A DNA stretch of 64,000 nucleotides from Thermopolyspora flexuosa (GCF_006716785.1 NZ_VFPQ01000001.1:1054001-1118000), one strand, 5' to 3'; counted from the first letter of the stretch, positions 9,761-20,216 are shown. Notes: generated by a model not told the origin, from the sequence alone. A program made the numbers and translations.

Positions 9761-9905
9761 ACCGCATCACCCAGCCGATTCTTGTGATCGGACGCAACCT
9801 GACCACCCAGGGCTGCGGTAAGCCCGGTGTCGACCGCGAAAGCCAACTTCCCCCAAGGGGTGCGAGGTCTACGGCACCGTGCTCCTGAACCCCTTCACGT
9901 GAACT

Positions 9906-12900
9906 CTAGGGACAGACCTCCCGGTAAGGCTCTCCTGGAAGGTATTGTTCCCAGTCTTCTTTACCCATTTGGCCGCCCGTTAGGGAACATACCGCGAGAA
10001 ACGGATCACTCGGAATCTCAACATTCCAAATACGCCCGGTTCCGTCAGCGCTCGCCGTGGCGAGGAGTTTTCCGTCCGGGCTGAAGGTGATGGCGGTCAC
10101 ATGGTGCTTGTGTCCGGTGAGGGTGGTGATGGTTTTTCCGGTGGTCGTGTCCCAGAGCCGCGCGGTGTTGTCGTGGCTTACGGTGGCGAGGAGTTTTCCG
10201 TCCGGGCTGAAGGTGATGGCGGTCACATAGTGCTTGTGTCCGGTGAGGGTGGTGATGGTTTTTCCGGTGGTCGTGTCCCAGACCCGTGCGGTTGCGTCGG
10301 CACTTGCGGTGGCGAGCAGTTTTCCATCTGGGCTGAAGGTGATGGCGGTCACCCAGTGTTTGTGTCCGGTGAGGGTGGTGATGTGTTTGCCTGTTGTGTC
10401 CCAGAGGCGTGCGGTGTTGTCGTCGCTTGCGGTGGCGAGGAGTTTTCCGTCCGGGCTGAAGGTGATGGCGGTCACCCACTGTTCGTGCCCGGTGAGGGTG
10501 GCGATGTGTTTGCCTGTTGTCTCCCACAGACGCGCGGTGTTGTCGCGGCTTGCGGTGGCGAGGAGTTTTCCGTCCGGGCTGAAAGCGATGGCGGTCACCC
10601 ACTGTTCGTGCCCGGTGAGGGTGGCGATGTGTTTGCCTGTTGTGTCCCAGAGGCGTGCGGTGTTGTCGTGGCTTGCGGTGGCGAGGAGTTTTCCGTCCGG
10701 GCTGAAAGCGATGTCGGTCACCGAGTCTGTGTGTCCGGTGAGGGTGGCGATGTGTTTGCCTGTTGTGTCCCAGAGGCGTGCGGTGTTGTCGTGGCTTGCG
10801 GTGGCGAGGAGTTTTCCGTCCGGGCTGAAAGCGATGTCGGTCACCGAGTCTGTGTGTCCGGTGAGGGTGGCGATGTGTTTGCCTGTTGTGTCCCAGAGGC
10901 GTGCGGTGTTGTCGTGGCTTGCGGTGGCGAGGAGTTTTCCGTCCGGGCTGAAAGCGATGTCGGTCACCGAGTCTGTGTGTCCGGTGAGGGTGGTGATGGT
11001 TTTTCCGGTGGTCGTGTCCCACAGGCGTGCGGTGTTGTCGTCGCTTGCGGTGGCGAGGAGTTTCCCGTCCGGGCTGAAGGCGATGGCGGTCACAGAACTC
11101 ATGTGCCCGGTGAGGAGGGTCACTTCTCCGGTGGTCGTGTCCCAGAGGCGTGCGGTGTTGTCGTCGCTTGCGGTGGCGAGGAGTTTCCCGTCCGGCCTAA
11201 ATGCAACGGCGGTCACCGAGCCTGTGTGTCCGGTGAGGGTGGCGATGGGTTCTCCGGAGGTTGTGTCCCACAGGCGTGCGGTGTTGTCGTAGCTGGTGGT
11301 GGCGAGGAGTTCTCCGTCCGGGCTGAAAGCGATGTCGGTCACATTGTCTGTGTGTCCGGTGAGGGTGGTGATGTGTTTGCCGGTTGTGTTCCAGAGCCGT
11401 GCGGTGTTGTCGTGGCTTGCGGTGGCGAGGAGTTTTCCGTCCGGCCTAAATGCAACGGCGGTCACAGAGCCTGTGTGTCCGGTGAGGGTGGCGATGGGTT
11501 CTCCGGAAATTGTGTCCCACAGGCGTGCGGTGTTGTCGTAGCTGGTAGTGGCGAGCAGTTTCCCGTCCGGGCTGAAGGCGATGGCCGTCACAGAGTGGTT
11601 GTGACCGGTGAGGATGGTCACTTCTCCGGTGGTTATGTCCCACAGGCGTGCGGTGTCGTCGTCGCTTGCGGTGGCGAGGAGTTTTCCGTCCGGGCTGAAG
11701 GCGACGGTGGTCACAGAGTTTGTGTGTCCGGTGAGGGCGGTGATGTGTTTTCCGGTTGTGTCCCAGAGGCGTGCGGTGTTGTCGTGGCTTGCGGTGGCGA
11801 GGAGTTTTCCGTCTGGGCTGAAGGCGATGTCGGTCACATGGTTTGTGTGTCCGGTGAGGGTGGCGATGGTTTTCCCGGTGGTTGTGTCCCAGAGGCGTGC
11901 GGTGTTGTCATTGCTTGCGGTGGCGAGGAGTTTTCCGTCCGGGCTGAAAACCGCTGTGGACAAGGGCTGGGTGTGACCGGTGAGGGTGACGCGATCAGGG
12001 CTGAGGAGAGATTTGATCAGGCTCAGACGCGCATCCTCGGTCTGGGCGATGTCCCAGGCCGTGGTGGCGAGTTGCCGCGCGAGCCGGATATCGGTATCGG
12101 CAATGCTCTCGCTCTGCGCCGCGAGCTGACGTGACAGGGAACGGGCGCTCTCTTCCCCGGCGTCGAGCGCGAATTTTGTGGCGATTCCTGTGCCGGTGAG
12201 GGCCAGCACCAACGATATGGCCAAGGCCAGAACGGTCAGACTTCGACGTCGAGCCTGGCGGTTCGCGGCGGCCTCGCCGGCGTGAAGGAACTCTCGGGCG
12301 ATGCCCATCAAAACCGGATAGCGGCCTGGGTCGCTCTGCCACCGGGCCACGGCCTGCTGGGCGCCGGCCAGGCGGACGCCCTGGTACAGGTACGCCGGAT
12401 CGCGGTTGTTGCGATGCCATTCATCGGCGTCCTGGCTCAGCGCCTGGTGGACCAACAGGGTCGAGCGGTCGGTGTCGATCCAGAGGCGAAGCCGTGGCCA
12501 GGCGCGGATCAGGGCCTCGTGGGCGAGCTGGACGGCGTTTGCGTCCACCGTCAGCAGGCGGGCTTTGACGAAACGGTCGAGCACCTGACGGGCCTTGCCG
12601 TATTGGGCGGATTCCCGCGCCGGTAGCAGCTCGTCCAGCGGCATGACCCGGCGGGTGTCGTCCCGGCCGTCGCCGAGCCGGACCAGGCGGGTGAGCATCT
12701 GGCGGGCGATGGCACGGGCTCCCAGGTCCAGTTGTTCGAGCGTGGCATCGGCGGTGCGGGCCAGCGCCCGGTGGATTCCGCCGGTCGCGCGGTACCCGGC
12801 CATGGTCAGCATCCGCCCTTCGCGGTGTTGCCAGGTGACCAGCAGGGCGTGCGACAGCAGCGGCAGCACCCCCACCTCGGCGACGCCCCGGTCGGCGCCG

Positions 12901-14513
12901 CCGGCCTCGACGGGCTCGGTGCCGAGGTCCTGCAGGATGAGGTCGACCAGCCCGGGCTCCAGACTCAGCCCGGCGCGGTGGGCCGGCCCTTCGATGGCCT
13001 GGCGGAGCTGGGCGGGGGACATGGGCCCGACCACCACAGGATGTTCCAGTACGGGCACCAGCTCCCGGTATCTGGCGCAGTGTCCGAAGAAGTCGGAGCG
13101 TACGCCGAGGACGACGACCGCGGCGGGCCGCGCCCCCGTGGTGACCGCCGCACCGTCGGAGCCTGTGGGCGGCGTTACGGTCGCGTTGCCACGATCGCCC
13201 GCTGGTCTACGGCTCAGCACCTGCAGGGCCTGGATGAAGATCTGCCGTTGCCGCTCGTCGCCGCAGACGGTGAACAGCTCCTCGAACTGGTCGACGATGA
13301 TGACCGCCTGCCGCCCGTCCAGTGCGTCGGCGACCACCTGCCTCAGTACGGCCGGGTCCTTCTCCAGTCGGGCGCGCAGGTCCCCGGTGTGGGAGCCATC
13401 GAGATGGGCCAGGCGGGCGGCCAGTGCACCGAGCGGGTCGGGGCCGGGGGTCAGCAGGATGACCTCGGTACCCGATGATCGCCTGAGGGTCGCGATCAGG
13501 CCGGCGCGCAGCAGGGACGATTTGCCCGAGCCGGATGGCCCGATCACCACCAGGGGGTCGCCGGTGGTGGCCTGCTCGGCCACGCGGTCGACGAGCGTCC
13601 TGGTCAGTTCCTCCCGGCCGAAGAAGTAGTCGGCGTCGCCGGCGGTGAAGGCGGCCAGCCCGCGGTACGGGCTGAACTCCCCCTCGCCGTCTCCGCCGGG
13701 ACCGGCCGTCCGGCCGGCATCATCCTGCGCGCCTTCCTGCGGCTTTCGACGGGCGAGGCGGGCAGGGTTGGGCGCCACAGGGCGGCGGTCGCCGTGGTCG
13801 GTGGCCCGCCGGCGCGGGGCCGGGTACCCCTGCTCGGGCAGGGCGCGGGACAGGCACCGGTAGATGTCGTCCAGGTCCAGCAGGGCGGGCGCGGTGGGGT
13901 CGCCGTTGTCCAGCAGGTCGATCAGTGCGCCGGTGAAGGCGGTGTGCCGGTTGCCCTGCGGGGCGAAGGCGGACTGGTCCCGCTCTGCCGCAGCCAGCAG
14001 GTACGTGCCTTGCGGCGTGGCGTCCAGCAGCCGCCGCCAAGCGTCCCGGCTCAGGGTTTTGGCGCGGCCCGCGAAACAGCAATCCAGAACGACGACGATG
14101 ATCGATGCCGTGCAGTGTGCCAGTGCCTGACGCAGGGTCGCGTACGGCAGTGCCTGGTGCTCCGCGATGCCCTTGGTGAGATCCACGGTGGCCCGGGTGG
14201 CCAGGTACAGCTCGTTGTCGGCACCGATCAAGCCGTGGCCGACGTAGTAGACCATCAGCACGTCGGTGGCCTGTTCGGCGGTCTCGACCAGGGCCGCGCC
14301 CAGCTCCAAGGGGCTGGGTGGGTCGATCAGCGTGGTCAGGTTGGCGGGATGCAGGCCTGCTCGTTCCACCAGGCAGCGGCCCAGGTCGGCGACGGTGCCG
14401 GGCACCGCGTCGACCTCGGGCAGTAGCGAGTCGGCGGCGTACGTGCCGGATCCCACCAGCAGCACGCGCGTGCCCGGTGAGGCAAGCAGCAGGTGCGGCT
14501 CAGCTCCGATCAT
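9906..14513 (-). CDS. Caspase - STAND NTPase - WD40 protein, unit A (intact)
   Basis: A 1535-residue multidomain protein. Residues 1-250: caspase-like peptidase (C14) with the catalytic His in YYVGHG (93) and Cys in LDCCFAG (146). Residues 279-830: STAND-type NTPase with Walker A GPSGSGKSS (Lys331), Walker B VIIVDQFEELF (Asp408) and winged-helix-like QLAHEALIRAWPRL. A membrane helix lies at about 758-778 (LTVLALAISLVLALTG). Residues 846-1508 hold 16 WD40 repeats, then a conserved tail, DPFLAVCSLTGGQM through EPYREVCP. Proteins of this layout are predicted suicide effectors: the propeller senses a signal, the NTPase oligomerises and the caspase cleaves host proteins. The start overlaps the preceding EACC1-like gene by 14 nt. 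Sixteen repeats is not a multiple of seven, and three are identical, pointing to recent expansion. Confidence 0.92.
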   Translation of the reverse strand: MIGAEPHLLLASPGTRVLLVGSGTYAADSLLPEVDAVPGTVADLGRCLVERAGLHPANLTTLIDPPSPLELGAALVETAEQATDVLMVYYVGHGLIGADNELYLATRATVDLTKGIAEHQALPYATLRQALAHCTASIIVVVLDCCFAGRAKTLSRDAWRRLLDATPQGTYLLAAAERDQSAFAPQGNRHTAFTGALIDLLDNGDPTAPALLDLDDIYRCLSRALPEQGYPAPRRRATDHGDRRPVAPNPARLARRKPQEGAQDDAGRTAGPGGDGEGEFSPYRGLAAFTAGDADYFFGREELTRTLVDRVAEQATTGDPLVVIGPSGSGKSSLLRAGLIATLRRSSGTEVILLTPGPDPLGALAARLAHLDGSHTGDLRARLEKDPAVLRQVVADALDGRQAVIIVDQFEELFTVCGDERQRQIFIQALQVLSRRPAGDRGNATVTPPTGSDGAAVTTGARPAAVVVLGVRSDFFGHCARYRELVPVLEHPVVVGPMSPAQLRQAIEGPAHRAGLSLEPGLVDLILQDLGTEPVEAGGADRGVAEVGVLPLLSHALLVTWQHREGRMLTMAGYRATGGIHRALARTADATLEQLDLGARAIARQMLTRLVRLGDGRDDTRRVMPLDELLPARESAQYGKARQVLDRFVKARLLTVDANAVQLAHEALIRAWPRLRLWIDTDRSTLLVHQALSQDADEWHRNNRDPAYLYQGVRLAGAQQAVARWQSDPGRYPVLMGIAREFLHAGEAAANRQARRRSLTVLALAISLVLALTGTGIATKFALDAGEESARSLSRQLAAQSESIADTDIRLARQLATTAWDIAQTEDARLSLIKSLLSPDRVTLTGHTQPLSTAVFSPDGKLLATASNDNTARLWDTTTGKTIATLTGHTNHVTDIAFSPDGKLLATASHDNTARLWDTTGKHITALTGHTNSVTTVAFSPDGKLLATASDDDTARLWDITTGEVTILTGHNHSVTAIAFSPDGKLLATTSYDNTARLWDTISGEPIATLTGHTGSVTAVAFRPDGKLLATASHDNTARLWNTTGKHITTLTGHTDNVTDIAFSPDGELLATTSYDNTARLWDTTSGEPIATLTGHTGSVTAVAFRPDGKLLATASDDNTARLWDTTTGEVTLLTGHMSSVTAIAFSPDGKLLATASDDNTARLWDTTTGKTITTLTGHTDSVTDIAFSPDGKLLATASHDNTARLWDTTGKHIATLTGHTDSVTDIAFSPDGKLLATASHDNTARLWDTTGKHIATLTGHTDSVTDIAFSPDGKLLATASHDNTARLWDTTGKHIATLTGHEQWVTAIAFSPDGKLLATASRDNTARLWETTGKHIATLTGHEQWVTAITFSPDGKLLATASDDNTARLWDTTGKHITTLTGHKHWVTAITFSPDGKLLATASADATARVWDTTTGKTITTLTGHKHYVTAITFSPDGKLLATVSHDNTARLWDTTTGKTITTLTGHKHHVTAITFSPDGKLLATASADGTGRIWNVEIPSDPFLAVCSLTGGQMGKEDWEQYLPGEPYREVCP
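10613..10985 (-). repeat. Identical 123-bp tandem WD40 units
   Basis: Within unit A, one stretch repeats with a period of exactly 123 bp (41 codons) for about three copies; the element gtcaccgagtctgtgtg recurs at 10717, 10840 and 10963. The units are identical at DNA level, including synonymous positions, and encode WD40 repeats of the type HTDSVTDIAFSPDGKLL. Neighbouring repeats are 41 or 42 codons and only slightly diverged. This indicates very recent duplication or gene conversion, and also makes the region prone to assembly error. Confidence 0.9.
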
Positions 14514-14883
14514 CGGTCGTCGCGGGGGTCTCTAGCTGCTTGGTGATGTGTGTGGTCAGCTCGCGCAGCGCTTCCGCGTTCATGCCTTTGACGCCTTTGG
14601 CGCTGACCTCCAGGGTTTGGTAGCCGCGGGTCAGCTTCACCGTGATCTCACCGGAGCGGCTGCGCAGCCAGGCGATGATCACGGTGGCCACGGTGGCGGC
14701 CCCACCACCCGCGCCCAGCATCAGTTGCAGCGCGTCAACGGCCGGTCCCAGCGTGCCTTGGGCGGCAGGGGTCTCACGAAGCCGGACGCGGCCTCGTAGA
14801 TCGGGCTCGTTCACCAGCCAGGTATGGAGGTCACGGAGCAGATCCGCCGATCCGCCCTCCGGAAAGGTCACCAGTACGGTCAA
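14500..14883 (-). CDS. EACC1-like effector-associated protein, unit A
   Basis: A protein of about 127 residues. It contains a short alpha/beta segment (ADLLRDLHTWLVNEPDLRGRV), a Gly/Ala-rich hydrophobic stretch (LMLGAGGGAATVATVIIAWL) and a basic strand pair (GEITVKLTRGYQTLEVSAKG). This matches what I know as effector-associated constant component 1 (EACC1), a companion of caspase/STAND conflict proteins; the name comes from memory of the family. Its role is unknown, perhaps adapting or restraining the effector. The frame is open from GTG 14907, but TTG 14883 follows GGGAGGG and aligns exactly with a TTG in the unit B copy, so it is chosen. Its 3' end overlaps the caspase gene by 14 nt. Confidence 0.8.
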   Translation of the reverse strand: MTVLVTFPEGGSADLLRDLHTWLVNEPDLRGRVRLRETPAAQGTLGPAVDALQLMLGAGGGAATVATVIIAWLRSRSGEITVKLTRGYQTLEVSAKGVKGMNAEALRELTTHITKQLETPATTDDRS

Positions 14884-15390
14884 AGACCCTCCCGAGTCGT
14901 TTACCACTCCGAATGGCAGTGGTGTCCTGTATTGATCGTTGATCGATCGTTCTTTGCATTCTTGTACAACCGCTGAGGATGCGTCAGCGCACCGAGAAAG
15001 GTGAATCGGTTGGGAAGAATCCGATCATTCGTACGCGAGCCGTCGCATGCTGTCTGCGTACGAGGAAGACGAGAGAGTCGTGCGCAAACGCGTACTCCTA
15101 CGTGGTTGAGAAGGCTGATTTCAGGGCAACGGGCTGCGCTGGAGGGGTAGTGGGCCACCGTCCGGCGCGGCTCGGATGAGGGCGGATGACGACGGCTCGG
15201 CTACATGCAGGTCAGCCGGGCTGGGGCTTCGGCCCGTACGCCGGCCAGTCCGGAACCTGGCGACGTCGGTTCGCTTACGCCACTGAATCCGGTTGCTCCG
15301 GCTCTTGTGTTTCTCCAGGCCAATCCGGCGGCCGTGACCGACGCTGGTCGCGATACCTATGGCCGTGCCCTGCGACCTCAGCTGTGAAAG
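14884..15390. other. Intergenic region between units A and B
   Basis: About 500 bases with no convincing gene. It should hold the promoter of the unit A pair. Around 14930-14955 there is a GATCG-rich stretch (ttgatcgttgatcgatcg) with an internal GATCGATC palindrome that could be an operator; this is only suggestive. Short open frames here have poor codon use and no ribosome sites. Confidence 0.4.
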
Positions 15391-18300
15391 TCATGGACAG
15401 ACCCTCCGGTAGGGCTCCTCGGGGACATACCGTGCCCAGTCCTGCCTGGTCATAGGGTCGCCGACCAGGCCGCAGACGGCGCGGAACGGATCAGGTGGAA
15501 GGTTCACATTCCAAATCCGGATGGTGGCGACGCTGCTGGCGGTGGCCAAGTGGGTTCCTTCTGGACTGAACGCGACGATGTTCACATATTTGGTGTGGCC
15601 GGTGAGAGTGGCGATGAGTTTGCCGGAGGGGACCTCCCACAGCCGGGCGGTGCCGTCGTCGCCTACGGTGGCCAGATGGGTGCCTTTGGGATTAAAGGCG
15701 ACGTTGTTTACTGATTTGGTGTGGCCGGTGAGGGCGGCGACGAGTTTGCCCGAGGGGACCTCCCACAGCCGCGCGGTGTGGTCGAGGCCCACTGTGGCCA
15801 GATGGGTGCCTCTGGGGCTGAAGGCGATGTCGCGCACGTGTTGGATGCGGGTGGCGATGAGTTTGCCGGAGGGGACCTCCCACAGCCGCGTGGTGCCGTC
15901 GTCGCCGGCGGTGGCCAGATGAGGTCCTTTGGGGCTGAAGGCGATTTTTCGTATCGGTCCGGCGTGGCCGTTGAGCGTGGTGATGTGTGTGCCGGAGTGT
16001 GCGTCCCAGAGGCGGGTGGTGCTGTCGCTGCCGGCGGTGGCCACGACTTTGCCGTCAGGACTGAAGGCGACGGCGAGTACGGGGCCGGTGTGGCCGGTGA
16101 GGGTGGTGATGCGTCTGCCGGAGGGGACCTCCCACAGCCGCGTGGTGCCGTCGTCGCCGGCGGTGGCCAGATGAGGTCCTTTGGGGCTGAAGGCGATTTT
16201 TCGTATCGGTCCGGCGTGGCCGTTGAGCGTGGTGATGTGTGTGCCGGAGTGTGCGTCCCAGAGGCGGGCGGTGCTGTCGCTGCCGGCGGTGGCCACGACT
16301 TTGCCGTCAGGACTGAAGGCCACGACGTGTACGGGGCCGGTGTGGCCGGTGAGGGTGGTGATGCGTCTGCCGGAGGGGACCTCCCACAGCCGTGCGGTGC
16401 CATCGTCGCCGGCGGTGGCCAGCTTGGTCGCGTCATGGCTGAAGGCGATCGCGTGCACGTAGTCGCCGTGGGCGTCGAAGACGACGGCCTTGCTCAAGGA
16501 AATGTCCCAGAGACGGATCGTGCCATCGTGGCCGGCGGTGGCGAGATGAGTTCCGTCCGGGCTGAACGCGATGGCGCGTACGGCACCGGTGTGCCCGGTA
16601 AGGGTGGTGATGAGCTCGCCGGAAAGAACCTCCCAGAGATGGACGGTGCCGTCGCCTTCGGCGGTGGCCAGCTGGGTTTCGTCATGGCTGAAGGCGACGG
16701 CGGCAACGAAATCCCTGTGGCCGGTGAGCGAAACGTGGGTCTTCCTCGTGGCCGTGTCCCAGAGGCGGACGGTGTGGTCGTCACCGACCGTGGCCAGGTA
16801 GGTGCCCTTGGGGCTGAATGCGACCTTGCGGACGGGTTCGGTGTGGCCGGTGAGGGCGGCGATAGGTTCGCCTGAAGGAACCTCCCTGAGGCGGACAGTA
16901 CGGTCGCCGTCCGCGGTGGCCAGTTGGCTTCCCTTGGGACTGAAGTCGACGTCGTTGACAAATCCGAGGCGGTGTCTGAGGGTCGCGACGCGTTTGCCCG
17001 AGGGCATCTGCCAGAGACGGATCGTGCCGTCGTCGCCGACGGTGACGAGCTGGGTTCCGTCGGGGTTGAAGGCGAGTCTTCGTACGGGCGCGGTGTGGCC
17101 GTTGAGGGTGGCGATGTGTTCACCCGAGGGGACCTGCCAGAGGCGGACGGTGCGGTCGTCGCCGGCGGTGACCAGCTGGGTTCCGTCGGGGTTGAAGGCG
17201 AGTCTTCGTACGGGCGCGGTGTGGCCGTTGAGGGTGGCGATGTGTTCACCCGAGGGCATCTGCCAGAGGCGGACGGTGCGGTCGTCGCCGGCGGTGACCA
17301 GCTGGGTTCCGTCGGGACTGAAGGCGATCGCGGACACGAGGCCGGTCCGGTGCGTGAGGACGGCGCGTTCTGGACTGATGAAGGCTCTGATCAGGCTGAC
17401 GCGGGCCTCGTCGGTCTGCGCGAGATCCCAGGCCGCGGTGGCGAGCTGCCGTGCGAGACGGATGTTGACGGCGGCCACGCTCTCGCTCTGGGCCGCGAGC
17501 AGGCGTGACAGGGACCGTGCACGTTCCGTCGCCGCATCGGCGGCCAGTTTCCCGGCGGTACCGGCGCCGGTGAGGGCCAGCACCAGCGACACGGCCGTGG
17601 CGCCAACGGTGAGACGACGCCGCCGAGTGCGGCGGTTTGCGGTGGCCTCGCTGGCGTTCAGGAAGTCGCGGGCGGTGCCGCTCAGGGCCGGATAGCGGCC
17701 GGGGTCGGTCTGCCACAGGGCGACTGCCTGCTGGGCGTTGGCCAGTCGGGTGCCCTGGTAGAGGTACGCCGGGTCCCGGTCGTGGCGGTGCCATTCGGCG
17801 GCGTCCTGGCTCAGCTGCTGGTACACCAGCAGGCTCGACCGGTCGGTGTCGATCCAGAGGCGCAGCTGTGGCCAGGCGCGGATCAACGCCTCGTGGGCGA
17901 GCTGAACGGTGCCGGCGTCCACGGTGAGCAGGCGGGCCTTCACGAACCTGTCGAGTACCTGGCGGGCTTTCCGGTACTCGGCGGATTCAGGGCCGGGCAG
18001 CAACTCGACCAGCGGCACGATGCGGCGGGTGTCGTCCTGGCCGTCACCCAGCCCGACCAGGCGCGTGAGCATCTGGCGGGCGATGGCACGCCCTCCCAGG
18101 TCCAGGTGTTCCAGGGTGGTGTCGGCGGTACGCGCCAGCGCCCGGTAGATGCCCCCGGTGGCGCGGTACCCGGTCATGGTCAGCATGCGGCCGTGACGGT
18201 GTTGCCAGGTGACCAGCAGCGCGTGCGACAGCAGCGGCAACACCCCTGCGGCCGTGTCACTTCGGTCGTCGCCGTCCGTGTCGGGGTTGGTGCCCAAGTC

Positions 18301-19843
18301 CTGCAGGATGAGCTCGACCAACCCGGGCTCCAGGGTCAACCCCGCCCGGCGGGCGGGGCCTTCGATGGCCTGACGGAGCTGGGCGGAGGACATGGGCCCG
18401 ACCACCATCGCGTGTTCCAGGGCGGGCAGGAGTTCCTGGTAGGCGGCGCAGTGTCCGAAGAAGTCGGCGCGTAGGCCGAGGACGACCCCCACCGACTCGC
18501 AGGAGACATGGGCCGAGGCGGTCGGTTCGTCGGAAGGAACCGCACATTGGCGGCACAGCGCGTGCAGGGCCTGGATGAAGATCTGCCGTTGCCGCTCGTC
18601 GGCGCAGGCGGTGAACAGCTCCTCGAACTGGTCGACGACGATGACCGCCTGCCCGTCGCCTATCGTCCCGGCGACGAGTGATCGCAGTGCGTCCGGGTCG
18701 TTTTCCAGCCGGGCGCGCAGGTCCGCCGGGCGGGAGCCGTCCAGGTGGGCCAGGCGGGCGGCGAGCGTGCCGACGGGGTCGGGGCCGGGGGTCAGGAGCG
18801 TGACCTCGGTGTCCGTGGTGCGCCGCAGGGTCGCGATCAGGCCGGCGCGCAGCAGCGAGGACTTGCCCGAGCCGGACGGACCGGTCACCACCAGCGGGCC
18901 TCCCGCGGTGATCTGCGCGCTCACCCGGTCGACGAGTGCCCGGGTCAGGTCGTCGCGGCCGAAGAAGTAGTCGGCGTCCTCGGCGGTGAAGACGGCCAAT
19001 CCGCGGTACGGGCTGAACCCGCCATCGGTGTCCGTGGCGTGACCGTCCGGGCGTGCCTTTCCGGTCCGCGGCGTCTGGCGGGAGGGGGGAGGCGGGGTTG
19101 GGCGCCAACGGGCGGCGGTCGCCGTCGTCGGTGGCCTGCCGACGTGGGGCCGGGTACCCCTGCTCGGGCAGGGTGCGGGACAGGCACCGGTAGATGTCGT
19201 CCAGGGTCAGTAGTGCGGGCGCGGTGGGGTCGCCGTTGGTGAGCAGGTCGATGAGCGCGCCGGTGAAGGCGGTGTGCCGTCTGCCCGGCGGCGCGAAGGC
19301 GCCTTGGTCGCGCCCGGCGGCGGCCAGCAGGTAGGTGCCTTGCGGCGTGGCGTTCAGCAGCCGCCGGGCGGCGTCGTGGCCCAGGGGCGTGGCACGGCCG
19401 GAGAAGCAGCAGTCCAGCACCACGACGACGATGGGGGCGGTGCACTGTGCGAGTGCCTGCCGCAGCATCGCGTACGGGAGTGCCTGGTAGGCCGCGATTC
19501 CTCTGGTCAGGTCGCCGGTGGCCTGGGTGGCGAGGTACAGCTCGTTGTCGGCGCCGATCAGGCCGTGGCCGGCGTAGTAGATGAGGAGCACGTCGGTGGC
19601 CTGCTCGGCGGCCTCGACCAGGGCCGCGCCCAGTTCCATCGGTGTTCGCGGGTCGATGAGGGTGGTCAGGCAGGCGGGGTCAAGTCCTGCGCGTTCCACC
19701 AGGCAGCGGCCCAGATCGGCGATCGTGTGGGGTACCGCGCCGACCTCGGGAAGCGGTGAGTCGGAGGCGTACGTTCCGGCCCCGGTCAGCAGGACTCGCG
19801 TTCCCGGTGAGGCCAGCAGCAGGCGGCGCTCAGTGCCGCTCAT
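15391..19843 (-). pseudogene. Caspase - STAND NTPase - WD40 protein, unit B (one frameshift)
   Basis: A full-length relative of unit A read in two frames. The first (from ATG 19843) encodes the caspase domain with His93 (YYAGHG) and Cys146 (LDCCFSG). The second, entered near 19085, encodes FSPYRGLAVFTAEDADYFFGRDD, Walker A GPSGSGKSS, Walker B VIVVDQFEELF, a membrane helix, 15 WD40 repeats and the tail DPFRAVCGLVGDPM through EPYRRVCP. The shift maps to the proline-rich linker between caspase and NTPase, where the plus strand has a run of six G (19084-19089); removing one G restores a single frame of about 1480 codons. All catalytic motifs are otherwise intact, so this may be a sequencing error, a recent mutation or a slippage switch rather than an old pseudogene. 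Confidence 0.85.
15864..16367 (-). repeat. 252-bp tandem duplication of two WD40 repeats in unit B
   Basis: A segment encoding two successive WD40 repeats (type HTGPV...SPDGKVVATAG and HAGPIRKIAFSPKGPHL) occurs twice in a row with a period of 252 bp; the block tgccggaggggacctcccac starts at 15864 and again at 16116. Only a few substitutions separate the copies. The unit is two repeats, unlike the single-repeat amplification in unit A. Confidence 0.88.
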
Positions 19844-20216
19844 CCGCGGTTGCGGAGGCGGCGAGCTGTCCGGCGATGTGCGTGCTCAGCTCGCGCAGCG
19901 CCTCCTCGCTCATGTCCTTGACGCCTTTGGCGGAGACCTCCAGGGTCTGGTCGCCGCGGGTCAGCTTCACCGTGATCTCTCCGCGGCGGGTGCGGAGCCA
20001 GGCGATGATCACGCTGGCGGCGGTGGCGGCTCCACCGCCGGACCCCAGCATCAGTTGCACCACGGTGTCGGACATCCCGCCGAGCCTGCCCGGAGCGGCC
20101 GCTTTCTCGTGGAGGCGGACGCGTCCGCGTAGCTCTGGCTCGTCCAGTAGCCAGGTGTAGAGCTCGCGGAGCAGGTCCGCGGAGCCGTTCTCCGATGTGA
20201 TTACCAGGGCATCCAA
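19830..20216 (-). CDS. EACC1-like effector-associated protein, unit B
   Basis: A protein of about 128 residues, closely related to the unit A copy: SADLLRELYTWLLDEPELRGRV, a hydrophobic LMLGSGGGAATAASVIIAWL and GEITVKLTRGDQTLEVSAKG. The frame is open to 20315, but the N-terminal extension is not shared with unit A, and TTG 20216 aligns codon for codon with TTG 14883 of that copy, so it is chosen. Like unit A, its stop overlaps the caspase start by exactly 14 nt, so the pair is probably coupled. Its conserved state, next to a frameshifted effector, suggests the unit decayed recently or is still used. Confidence 0.8.
   Translation of the reverse strand: MDALVITSENGSADLLRELYTWLLDEPELRGRVRLHEKAAAPGRLGGMSDTVVQLMLGSGGGAATAASVIIAWLRTRRGEITVKLTRGDQTLEVSAKGVKDMSEEALRELSTHIAGQLAASATADERH

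Noticed and set aside
10613-10985. CRISPR-like direct repeats
   Set aside because: Period 123 bp without spacers and fully coding for WD40 repeats.
10101-12134. Long Cys-rich repetitive frame on the plus strand
   Set aside because: It is antisense to the WD40 repeats of unit A; its repeats follow from theirs, and it has no ribosome site or known fold.
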